The position numbers were made by a program, and so were the translations under genes. The notes beneath the pieces are model-generated. The model was given only the letters and a program-made list of their open reading frames with translations. It was not told where the DNA came from and searched no databases. This document shows positions 1 through 5,435 of a DNA stretch of 5,435 nucleotides, piece by piece. Positions within the stretch are counted from its first letter, which is position 1; each line of letters opens with the position of its first letter. The stretch is from Pseudomonadota bacterium (GTDB lineage: Bacteria > Pseudomonadota > Alphaproteobacteria > Acetobacterales > Acetobacteraceae). The stretch is from NCBI GenBank assembly GCA_021808185.1, contig JAKBCB010000283.1, positions 1 to 5,435 of the forward strand, in the 5' to 3' direction.

Positions 1-178
1 CGGCCTGACCCCGCGCGAGGGCCAGCGCATCCTGCGTGGCCTCGCCGGCCTGGACATCGTCGGCGGCGACGTGGTGGAGGTGGCGCCGCAATACGACGCG
101 ACCACGGTCACGGCCCAGGTCGGGGCGCAGATGATGTTCGAGATTCTCTGCCTGCTGGCACTCGCGCCGAAACGCTGA
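1..178 (+). CDS. Agmatinase/arginase-family ureohydrolase, C-terminal fragment (5' end outside window)
   Basis: An open frame starting at base 2 encodes 58 residues and ends at TGA 176-178. The segment GLDIVGGDVVEVAPQYD, followed about 15 residues later by a hydrophobic EILCLLALA tail, matches the conserved C-terminal strand and helix of the ureohydrolase superfamily (agmatinase SpeB, guanidinobutyrase, guanidinopropionase, arginase). These cytosolic Mn-dependent enzymes release urea from guanidino compounds. In the family this region carries the conserved D-V-V-E-V-x-P-x-x-D motif near the C terminus. The metal-binding His/Asp motifs lie further upstream, outside the window, so activity and substrate cannot be judged. 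Agmatinase (speB) is the usual label, but the visible part cannot separate agmatine from 4-guanidinobutyrate or related substrates. It is followed by an 86-bp gap and then cysK on the same strand; that gap has its own candidate promoter, so co-transcription is not assumed. Confidence 0.85.
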   Translation, partial: GLTPREGQRILRGLAGLDIVGGDVVEVAPQYDATTVTAQVGAQMMFEILCLLALAPKR

Positions 179-199
179 GCGGCGCCGGCCAGAACGGCC

Positions 200-227
200 T
201 TGAGATGGCGTGATTTATCGCCATACT
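200..227 (+). promoter_or_regulatory. Candidate cysK promoter with inverted repeat in the spacer
   Basis: TTGAGA at 200-205 (5/6 match to the sigma70 -35 box) and CATACT at 222-227 (4/6 match to -10) are separated by 16 bp. The spacer is almost filled by a perfect inverted repeat, ATGGCG (205-210) and CGCCAT (219-224), with an 8-base AT-rich centre, so it could be an operator. The stretch from about 211 to 250 is clearly more AT-rich than the flanking coding DNA, as expected for a promoter. The repeat is not followed by a T-run, so it does not look like an intrinsic terminator for the upstream gene. The call rests on pattern matching only, and the bound regulator is unknown. Confidence 0.4.
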
Positions 228-264
228 CATAAGAACCACAAAAATTTCGCGTAATGGGACCGCC

Positions 265-1245
265 ATGAGCCAAGCATCGCACAAGCCGCTGACGTTCGAC
301 CGCCCGCTGCGCGGCCGCATCTATGACAGCATCGCCGAGACCATCGGCAACACGCCCCTGGTGCGCATTCCGCACATCGCGGCGGAGGACGGACTGAAGG
401 CGGACGTTGTCCTCAAGCTCGAATTCTTCAATCCGATCGCGAGCGTCAAGGACCGCATCGGCGTCGCCATGGTCCTGGCGCTGGAGGAGGAAGGCACGCT
501 GTTGCCGGGCGGCACGCTGATCGAGCCGACATCGGGCAACACCGGCATCGGCCTCGCGTTCATGGCCGCCTCGCGCGGCTACAAGCTCATTCTCACCATG
601 CCCGAAAGCGTTTCCATTGAGCGTCGGAAGATGCTCGCCCATCTCGGCGCCGAGGTGGTGCTGACCCCGCGCGAGCGGGGCATGAACGGGGCCATCGCGC
701 GCGCCAACGAGTTGCTGGCGGCAACGCCGGGGGCCGTGATGCCGAACCAGTTCGGCAACCCGGCCAACCCGAAAATCCACCGCGAGACCACGGCCGAGGA
801 AATCTGGTACGACACCGCCGGGGCCGTGGACATCGTGGTGTCCGGCATCGGCACCGGCGGCACGCTGACCGGCATCGGTCAGGCGCTGAAGGCAAGAAAG
901 CCCGGCCTGCGCATGGTGGCGGTGGAACCGCAAGCCAGCGCCGTGCTGTCCGGCGGCAATCCTGGGCCGCACCCGCTCCAGGGTATCGGCGCCGGCTTCA
1001 AGCCGGAGATCCTTGACCTCAACCTTGCCGACGAGATCGTTCAGGTGTCCAACGAGGAGAGCTTTGCCGCCTCCCGCCGCATGGCGCGCAGCGAGGGGAT
1101 TCCCGGCGGCATTTCCTCCGGCGCGGCCCTGGCGGCGGCGCTGAAGCTGGCGCGCCGCCCGGAGAACGCGGGAAAGCTGATCGTCGTCATCATCCCCTCG
1201 TTCGCCGAGCGCTACATCACCACCGCGCTGTTCGAAGGGGAATAG
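265..1245 (+). CDS. cysK: Cysteine synthase A (O-acetylserine sulfhydrylase)
   Basis: This 326-residue PLP enzyme of fold type II is predicted to make L-cysteine from O-acetyl-L-serine and sulfide in the cytosol, the last step of assimilatory sulfur metabolism. IGNTPLVRI lies at residues 27-35. SVKDR at 60-64 contains the PLP Schiff-base lysine Lys62. The substrate-binding loop TSGNTG is at 89-94, and the phosphate-binding glycine loop GTGGT at 196-200. GISSG at 282-286 supplies the serine that contacts the pyridine nitrogen. The family motifs QGIGAGF (239-245) and PSFAERYITTALF near the C terminus favour CysK over cystathionine beta-synthase or threonine synthase relatives. There is no CBS or regulatory domain. 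The N terminus is about 15 residues longer than in E. coli CysK (IGHTPLVR near residue 12). Only a weak GGGA ribosome site precedes the ATG. The gene converges on the LDH2 gene with a 13-bp gap and no obvious shared terminator. Confidence 0.93.
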   Translation: MSQASHKPLTFDRPLRGRIYDSIAETIGNTPLVRIPHIAAEDGLKADVVLKLEFFNPIASVKDRIGVAMVLALEEEGTLLPGGTLIEPTSGNTGIGLAFMAASRGYKLILTMPESVSIERRKMLAHLGAEVVLTPRERGMNGAIARANELLAATPGAVMPNQFGNPANPKIHRETTAEEIWYDTAGAVDIVVSGIGTGGTLTGIGQALKARKPGLRMVAVEPQASAVLSGGNPGPHPLQGIGAGFKPEILDLNLADEIVQVSNEESFAASRRMARSEGIPGGISSGAALAAALKLARRPENAGKLIVVIIPSFAERYITTALFEGE

Positions 1246-1258
1246 CCGGCCCGCCCTG

Positions 1259-2347
1259 CTACGGCGCCACCGTCACGCCGAGCGAGCGGGCGGTGGCGAC
1301 AATGCTGGCCCAGGTGTCCGTGGTCAGCGGCACGCCATTCGCCAGTCGCTCCGCCCGCATCCGCGCCTCCGGCTCGCCCGGCACCAGCACTTCCGCGCCG
1401 GGAGTGGTCGGGCGTGAGGCCTTCACATAGGCGGCGTAGTCGCGCGCCCGGGCGACGAAGTCGGGCTGGCCGAATTTTGCCGGGTCGATGTAGATCGATA
1501 GCATCCCGTTGCTGATCCGCGCGCGCTTGCCGCCGGGGATCGGGCCGGAGGTGCCGCCGCCGGTCAGCACGCCGGCCAGAATTTCGCACATGAAGGCGAT
1601 GCCGCTGCCCTTATGCAGACCGAACGCGGTCAGCGCGCCCTCGCCATTGGCCGGATCGCGCGGGGTTTCGGGGGCCAGCTTGCCGTACAGCGTCTCCGGG
1701 TCGGAGGAGAAGCTGCCGTCCGGCGCCACCAGCGAGCCCGGCGGCACCGGCTTGCCGCCGCGCGAGGCGACCAGCACCTTGCCCTCGGCCACCAGCGAGG
1801 TGGCCATGTCGAGCAGCAGCATCGGCCCGCCATCGTCCGACGGGATGCCGACGCAGAACGGGTTGGTGGAGAAGCGCCGGTCCACGCCGCCGAACGGGGC
1901 CACCAGTTCGCCGGATTCGACATTGACGAAATGGATCGAGACCAGGCCCGCCTCTGCCGCGCGCTCCGCCCAGTCGCCGATGCGGCCGATATGGCCGGCG
2001 TGGCGCAGGCCGATCACGGCCATGCCGTTGGCGCGGGCCTTGGCGATGCCGAGATCCACCGCGAGCGGCGCGATGGTCTGCCCGAAGCCGTAATTGCCAT
2101 CGACGAGCGCATGGACCGGGCTGTCCGCGATCACGCTCAGGGTCTGGCCGGCGAGCACCTTGCCCTCCTTCAGCCACTGCGCGTAGCGCTGCGTGCGGAT
2201 CACGCCGTGGCTGTCGTGCCCGGCGAGGTTGGCGGACACCAGATAGGTGCCGATCCGCTCCGCCTCCTCGGCGGCACAGCCGGCGGCGGCGAAGATGTCG
2301 GTGATAACGCCGCGCAGGGTGTCGGCGGCGATGGTCATGGTGTCCAT
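1259..2347 (-). CDS. LDH2-family (malate/L-lactate type) NAD(P)-dependent oxidoreductase, YbiC/HcxB-like
   Basis: This 362-residue protein belongs to the Ldh_2 family, which has an NAD(P)-binding fold unlike Rossmann dehydrogenases and interconverts 2-hydroxy acids and 2-oxo acids (or cyclic imines). The family signature GHDSHG is at residues 43-48, with conserved His47. Also visible are HIGRIGDWAE (119-128), VAPFGG (149-154), the nucleotide-site motif STNPFCVGIP (160-169), LLDMAT (178-183) and the C-terminal HKGSGIAFMCEILAGVLTGG (245-264). Length is typical. The HIGRIGDWAE...SIHFV and VPPGSL segments resemble E. coli YbiC (hydroxycarboxylate dehydrogenase B) as I remember it, more than AllD ureidoglycolate dehydrogenase or DpkA imine reductase. 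Substrate is not proven. Start ATG 2347 has a GAGAAAG Shine-Dalgarno (2353-2359) that overlaps the SDR stop codon, which suggests translational coupling; the in-frame ATG at 2338 is a less likely alternative. It is the last gene of the minus-strand cluster. Confidence 0.88.
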   Translation of the reverse strand: MDTMTIAADTLRGVITDIFAAAGCAAEEAERIGTYLVSANLAGHDSHGVIRTQRYAQWLKEGKVLAGQTLSVIADSPVHALVDGNYGFGQTIAPLAVDLGIAKARANGMAVIGLRHAGHIGRIGDWAERAAEAGLVSIHFVNVESGELVAPFGGVDRRFSTNPFCVGIPSDDGGPMLLLDMATSLVAEGKVLVASRGGKPVPPGSLVAPDGSFSSDPETLYGKLAPETPRDPANGEGALTAFGLHKGSGIAFMCEILAGVLTGGGTSGPIPGGKRARISNGMLSIYIDPAKFGQPDFVARARDYAAYVKASRPTTPGAEVLVPGEPEARMRAERLANGVPLTTDTWASIVATARSLGVTVAP

Positions 2348-2357
2348 GGCGTCTTTC

Positions 2358-3131
2358 TCAGGTCCGGGCGGCGATGGCGTGGGCGTCGGCGCGGAAATGG
2401 GTGGGATCGGTCGGCGTGATCGTCAGTTCCGTCACGCAGACGCGCGGCGGCAGGGTGGCGCAGAACAGCACCGCGGCGGCGATGTCCTCCGGCTGCGCCA
2501 TTTTCGCCAGTTGCTCGGGCGTGGGCTTCACCGGGCGCTTGTCGAGGATGGGTGTGACGACCTCGCCCGGATTGATGCAGATGCTGCGGATGCCGTGGAT
2601 GCCTTCCTCGGCGTTCAGCGAGGCGCTCATGGCCCGCGCGCCGTATTTGGCCGCCGTGTACACGGGGCCGGAGACGGGGTAGATCATGGTGGCCGAGAGC
2701 GAGGCGATGTGCACCAGCACGCCGTCGCCGCGCGCGCGCATGGCCGGCAGCACCGTCAGCGTCACCAGGAACGGCGCCAGCAGGTTGCCGTCCAGCAGCC
2801 GTTCCACGGCCTCGGGCGTCAGTTGCTTCCAGAAGCGGCGGGTCTCGTTCCAGCCCGCGTTGTTCACCAGGATGTGCGGATCACCGAGGCGGTCCACCAC
2901 CGCGCGATGCGCCGCCGCCACCGCTTCTGCCCGCGTCACGTCGGCGGGTGCCACCAGCGCCGTGCCGCCCGCAGCCCGCACCAGGGCAGCGGTTTCCTCC
3001 AGCGTCGCGAGCGTCCGCCCGGTCAGGGCCACGGCGGCGCCGGCGGCCCCGAGTGCCACCGCGACCGCGCGGCCGATGCCGGTGCCGGCCCCCGTGACCC
3101 AGGCGACGCGGCCGGCGAGGGCCGCCGTCAC
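2358..3131 (-). CDS. Classical short-chain dehydrogenase/reductase (SDR family oxidoreductase)
   Basis: This 257-residue NAD(P)-dependent oxidoreductase has the classical SDR layout. The cofactor glycine motif TGAGTGIG is at 13-20 and TGR at 37-39, where Arg39 hints at NADP preference. Asp64-Val65 (adenine contact), NNAG (90-93) and Asn116 follow, then the catalytic Tyr158 and Lys162 (YTAAK), and PGEVVTPI (188-195) in the substrate/cofactor loop. The candidate catalytic serines, Ser144 and Ser146, lie 14 and 12 residues before Tyr158; the usual 13-residue position is Leu145. I chose GTG 3131 as start. It sits right before the conserved first strand and overlaps the MAPEG stop as GTGA. An ATG at 3182 would add 17 residues of out-of-frame MAPEG coding sequence that look nothing like an SDR. 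No clear Shine-Dalgarno precedes the GTG, so translation probably relies on coupling. The LDH2 gene follows after 10 bp. Substrate is unknown. Confidence 0.88.
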   Translation of the reverse strand: MTAALAGRVAWVTGAGTGIGRAVAVALGAAGAAVALTGRTLATLEETAALVRAAGGTALVAPADVTRAEAVAAAHRAVVDRLGDPHILVNNAGWNETRRFWKQLTPEAVERLLDGNLLAPFLVTLTVLPAMRARGDGVLVHIASLSATMIYPVSGPVYTAAKYGARAMSASLNAEEGIHGIRSICINPGEVVTPILDKRPVKPTPEQLAKMAQPEDIAAAVLFCATLPPRVCVTELTITPTDPTHFRADAHAIAART

Positions 3132-3517
3132 GCGAAGAACGCCGTGACGATCAGCGCCATGCCGACCACGCTGCCGACCCATGCCAGCGTGCGCAGATAC
3201 GGAATGCCGGCGATGTAGATGATGGCGTGCGCCACGCGGAACCAGAAGAACAGTTGCGCGCCGAGCACCGTCAGCGCGCCGTTCTTGCCGGCGATCTGCG
3301 CCGCCAGCACGATGGCGGCGAACGGGATCAGGTTCTCCACCATGTTGGCGTGCGCGCGACGCGCGCGGCCGATCCAGCCGGTCAGTTCCGGCAGATCCTC
3401 GCGGTTGCCGGCGGCAGCCCCGAGGCCGTACTCGATGGTGACGCCCATGGTGTAGGGCAGCGCCAGCGCGACGCAGAGCACGGCGCTCCAGACGAGCAGG
3501 GTCAGTTCGGTGGACAT
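3128..3517 (-). CDS. MAPEG-family small integral membrane protein
   Basis: This 129-residue protein of the MAPEG family (membrane-associated proteins in eicosanoid and glutathione metabolism) should lie in the inner membrane. Four hydrophobic segments can be seen at about residues 5-24, 62-78, 82-104 and 108-128. Between the first two is a polar loop ending in the family motif GRARRAHANMVENLIPF (50-66), whose Arg, His, Asn and Glu positions correspond to the glutathione/polar-contact region of characterised MAPEG enzymes. FWFRVAHAIIYIAGIPYLRT (91-110) is the other typical block. Length is normal for bacterial members, most of which have no proven activity, so a glutathione transferase role is only possible. 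The ATG has a good ribosome site (GAGGAA, 3521-3526). The gene starts 36 bp after the ABC ATPase stop and its TGA overlaps the GTG of the SDR gene, so it appears to be an integral part of this operon. Confidence 0.88.
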   Translation of the reverse strand: MSTELTLLVWSAVLCVALALPYTMGVTIEYGLGAAAGNREDLPELTGWIGRARRAHANMVENLIPFAAIVLAAQIAGKNGALTVLGAQLFFWFRVAHAIIYIAGIPYLRTLAWVGSVVGMALIVTAFFA

Positions 3518-3520
3518 GTG

Positions 3521-3538
3521 TTCCTCGCGAGGTTTTTT
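3521..3538 (-). promoter_or_regulatory. Ribosome-binding site of the MAPEG gene, inside a short palindrome
   Basis: On the minus strand GAGGAA (3526-3521) lies 3 bases before the ATG and is a good Shine-Dalgarno. Its GAGG is the right half of the perfect 10-bp palindrome CCTCGCGAGG (3523-3532), which is preceded in the transcript by six A residues (3538-3533). As an RNA hairpin it would have only a 3-bp stem with a 4-base loop, so strong masking of the ribosome site is unlikely. The site supports the ATG at 3517. Confidence 0.55.
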
Positions 3539-3553
3539 GCCGTCCGGCGCGCC

Positions 3554-4648
<1,095 letters not shown>

Positions 4649-4659
4649 GGTTTTCGTGT

Positions 4660-4666
4660 CCTCCTC
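4660..4666 (-). promoter_or_regulatory. Ribosome-binding site fixing the ABC ATPase start
   Basis: GAGGAGG on the minus strand lies 11 bases upstream of ATG 4648. The spacing is slightly long, but this is the only strong Shine-Dalgarno in the region, and it argues against the longer upstream start at 4732. Confidence 0.65.
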
Positions 4667-4682
4667 GGCAGTTTCTGAGTTA

Positions 4683-4721
4683 GGCACAACCGCCCGCGCT
4701 CGGCAACGCGGGCCGTGTGCC
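4683..4721 (-). promoter_or_regulatory. Strong stem-loop in the predicted 5' leader of the ABC operon
   Basis: The two arms are GGCACA (4683-4688) with TGTGCC (4716-4721), and inside them GCCCGCG (4692-4698) with CGCGGGC (4707-4713). A small internal loop separates the two helices, and the 8-base apical loop is 4699-4706. No T-run follows on either strand, so it does not look like an intrinsic terminator. If transcription starts near 4725, as the promoter motif suggests, the hairpin would sit at the extreme 5' end of the mRNA, a position typical of transcript-stabilising or regulatory structures. The role is inferred. Confidence 0.5.
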
Positions 4722-4725
4722 GTTC

Positions 4726-4760
4726 TGGGCAAATGTACTGAGGTTTGGGCAAATGCTCAA
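4726..4760. promoter_or_regulatory. Candidate tandem operator: two 10-bp direct repeats, one inside an imperfect palindrome
   Basis: TGGGCAAATG occurs exactly at 4726-4735 and 4746-4755, 20 bp apart, so both copies would face the same side of the helix. The second copy is part of the 16-bp near-palindrome TTGGGCAAATGCTCAA (4745-4760), with 6 of 8 base pairs symmetrical. The first copy has weaker symmetry. The pattern recalls the GAGCA/TGCTC half-sites reported for sugar- and polyol-responsive SorC/DeoR-type regulators, but that assignment is from general memory. The copies overlap the -35 and -10 boxes of the candidate promoter, which would suit repression of the ABC operon. Confidence 0.5.
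4732..4760 (-). promoter_or_regulatory. Candidate sigma70-type promoter of the ABC-MAPEG-SDR-LDH2 operon
   Basis: Read on the minus strand, TTGAGC (4760-4755, 4/6 match to -35) and TACATT (4737-4732, 4/6 match to -10) are separated by exactly 17 bp. Transcription would start near 4725, giving a leader of about 77 bases before the ATPase ATG at 4648. A second -10-like hexamer, TATAAG (4797-4792), is closer to consensus but has no acceptable -35 box 16-18 bp upstream. The surrounding 4723-4810 is the most AT-rich part of this end of the window. Confidence 0.4.
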
Positions 4761-4833
4761 GAGAGCCGTGAGCGGCGATCCTATGTCATTGCTTATATGG
4801 AACATTAACGACGCGCGGCTGCCTCCGCGCCGC

Positions 4834-5435
4834 TCAGGCCGGATGCGGCGGGCCGCAGGCGCAGGCGCGGGGGCGCACCGGCCGCCGCGCTCGCGCAGTG
4901 GGGGGCTCGGAGGCGGGCGCGAGTCGCGCAAGGCCCGGAGCGCGGCCACCCCTCCCCCAACCCCCTTCCGCAAGGGGAGGGGGCTTTTCATCGTGCCCAC
5001 GCTTCCGGGCGAGACGCAGCGAATGTCTGCTTGCGGCTGGGGTTGGGGCTGGCGGGGGGGCGCGGGGCCGGGCCAGCACCTTCGGGGGCGCCAGATGCAG
5101 CGCCCAGCAGAGCGGCCGCAGCACGCGGGCCATCGACGCGGGGGCTGCTGCGAGCAGCGCCGCCATCTCCGGCTCGCGCAACAGGTGGTCGAGTTGGGCG
5201 CGAAACTGCACCGCCTCCGGCACCAGCTTCAGCAGCCAGCCGAATGTTCGCGGCAGCGGGCTGTTCCGACGTGGCGTTTGGGCTGCGGATTGTCGGCGCG
5301 GGGCAAAGTGGCGCGGGCGAAACGTGCCGGCTTGCAGGTGGGCGGCGAGGCGGGCGAAATCTCGACCGATGGTTCCGATCCGGCCGAGGAGCATCCCGAG
5401 GATCGGCGCGGAAAGCCGCCCCAGGAGGTGCTGCG
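4834..5435 (-). CDS. Conserved-looking hypothetical protein, 5' end outside window; 3' end uncertain
   Basis: The frame is open from the right edge (first full codon 5433-5431) to TGA 4836-4834, about 199 codons. An in-frame ATG at 5394 has no ribosome site and the frame stays open above it, so the real start is probably outside the window. About residues 46-101, counted from that ATG (5259-5092), look like a real folded unit: PLPRTFGWLLKLVPEA, then QLDHLLREPEMAALLAAAP and RVLRPLCWALHL. This is a helical, leucine/alanine-rich block with a PLC motif that I recall from uncharacterised Acetobacteraceae proteins. It is preceded by a basic proline/arginine linker. After about residue 108 the sequence becomes low-complexity and then translates a G/C-rich repeat, so the tail is doubtful. 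A 7-base C run at 5060-5054 could mark a frameshift: with one extra C the frame would end at TGA 4990-4988. No function is assigned. Confidence 0.6.
   Translation of the reverse strand, partial: QHLLGRLSAPILGMLLGRIGTIGRDFARLAAHLQAGTFRPRHFAPRRQSAAQTPRRNSPLPRTFGWLLKLVPEAVQFRAQLDHLLREPEMAALLAAAPASMARVLRPLCWALHLAPPKVLARPRAPPPAPTPAASRHSLRLARKRGHDEKPPPLAEGGWGRGGRAPGLARLAPASEPPTARARRPVRPRACACGPPHPA
4882..4988. repeat. G/C-rich palindromic intergenic repeat (two hairpin units)
   Basis: The first unit is a 9-bp stem, CCCCCTTCC (4961-4969) against GGGGAGGGG-type sequence (4975-4983), with one G-T wobble and a GCAAG loop. It is followed on the + strand by CTTTT (4984-4988) and preceded by a second C-rich tract (4950-4958). 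The second unit has outer arms CCGCC (4882-4886) and GGCGG (4912-4916) and a nested GCGC/GCGC pair (4887-4896). Two hairpins with C-rich tracts, translating in some frames as SPLPLRKGVGGG and PPPSPPLRERG, are a pattern I know from dispersed repeats in alphaproteobacterial genomes that often create false small ORFs. Only one copy is present here, so dispersal cannot be shown from this window. On the + strand the first unit resembles a terminator, but no + strand gene ends before it. Confidence 0.55.

Noticed and set aside
182..200. GGCC-AGAAC-GGCC hairpin after the ureohydrolase stop as a terminator
   Set aside because: Only a 4-bp stem and no T-run.
1246..1258. Possible bidirectional terminator between the convergent cysK and LDH2 genes
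   Set aside because: The 13-bp gap and its flanks show no stable stem with T-runs on either strand.
1613..2419. Long + strand open frames of up to 268 codons opposite the LDH2 and SDR genes
   Set aside because: Antisense shadows typical of high-GC DNA; their His/Arg/Gly-rich translations lack any family motifs, while the minus-strand genes have clear ones.
3523..3538. Palindrome CCTCGCGAGG followed by six T on the + strand, resembling an intrinsic terminator
   Set aside because: The stem would be only 3 bp with a loop, and no + strand gene lies upstream; the half-site is better explained as the MAPEG ribosome-binding site.
4649..4732. N-terminal extension of the ABC ATPase from the upstream ATG at 4732
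   Set aside because: The extra 28 residues are not family-like, and the DNA holds the ribosome site and leader hairpin.
4961..4988. Hairpin plus TTTT as a + strand terminator
   Set aside because: No + strand gene ends before it. It fits better as part of a dispersed palindromic repeat, though bidirectional insulation cannot be excluded.
4680..5000. Minus-strand 106-codon ORF beginning MGTMKSPLPLRKG
   Set aside because: It is a translation of the palindromic repeat and of the promoter/leader region, with no domain-like sequence and no ribosome site.

Overview
This window looks like a chromosomal segment from a high-GC alphaproteobacterium, most plausibly of the Rhodospirillales/Acetobacteraceae type. 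The grounds are the strong G/C bias at third codon positions, the flavour of the proteins (a cysteine synthase with an N-terminal extension, a YbiC-like LDH2 enzyme, a UgpC/MalK-type ATPase, a GWLLKLVPEA-type hypothetical protein), and a G/C-rich palindromic intergenic repeat of a kind familiar from these genomes. The taxonomic guess is inference; no marker gene is present.

Layout. Positions 1-178 (+) hold the last 58 codons of an agmatinase/arginase-family ureohydrolase. A short, relatively AT-rich gap (179-264) carries a candidate sigma70-type promoter whose spacer holds a perfect 6-bp inverted repeat. It leads into cysK (265-1245, +), a complete O-acetylserine sulfhydrylase. cysK converges, with a 13-bp gap, on a four-gene minus-strand cluster. 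In transcription order this is a CUT1-type sugar/polyol ABC transporter ATPase (4648-3554), a MAPEG-family small membrane protein (3517-3128), a classical SDR oxidoreductase (3131-2358, starting at a GTG that overlaps the preceding stop) and an LDH2-family hydroxyacid dehydrogenase (2347-1259). Gaps are 36 bp, a 4-bp overlap and 10 bp, so the cluster is probably one operon with translational coupling.

Upstream of the ATPase gene, 4649-4833 carries a candidate promoter that overlaps two 10-bp direct repeats spaced 20 bp, one of them inside an imperfect 16-bp palindrome. A strong leader hairpin follows just downstream of the predicted transcription start. Beyond this lies a G/C-rich palindromic repeat (about 4882-4988). 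Next to it is the 3' part of a conserved-looking hypothetical gene that enters from the right edge on the minus strand. Its present reading frame runs through the repeat; a one-base change in a 7-C run would instead end it at 4988, just before the repeat.

How it fits together: the ATPase would power uptake of a sugar, polyol or glycerol-phosphate-like substrate, and the SDR and LDH2 enzymes could oxidise or reduce hydroxy/keto intermediates. The permeases and binding protein are not in the window, so the substrate is unknown. I do not see a defence system, CRISPR array, tRNA, rRNA or transposase here. The most unusual items are the operator/leader architecture, the repeat-associated 3' end of the hypothetical gene, and the mixed gene content of the putative operon.
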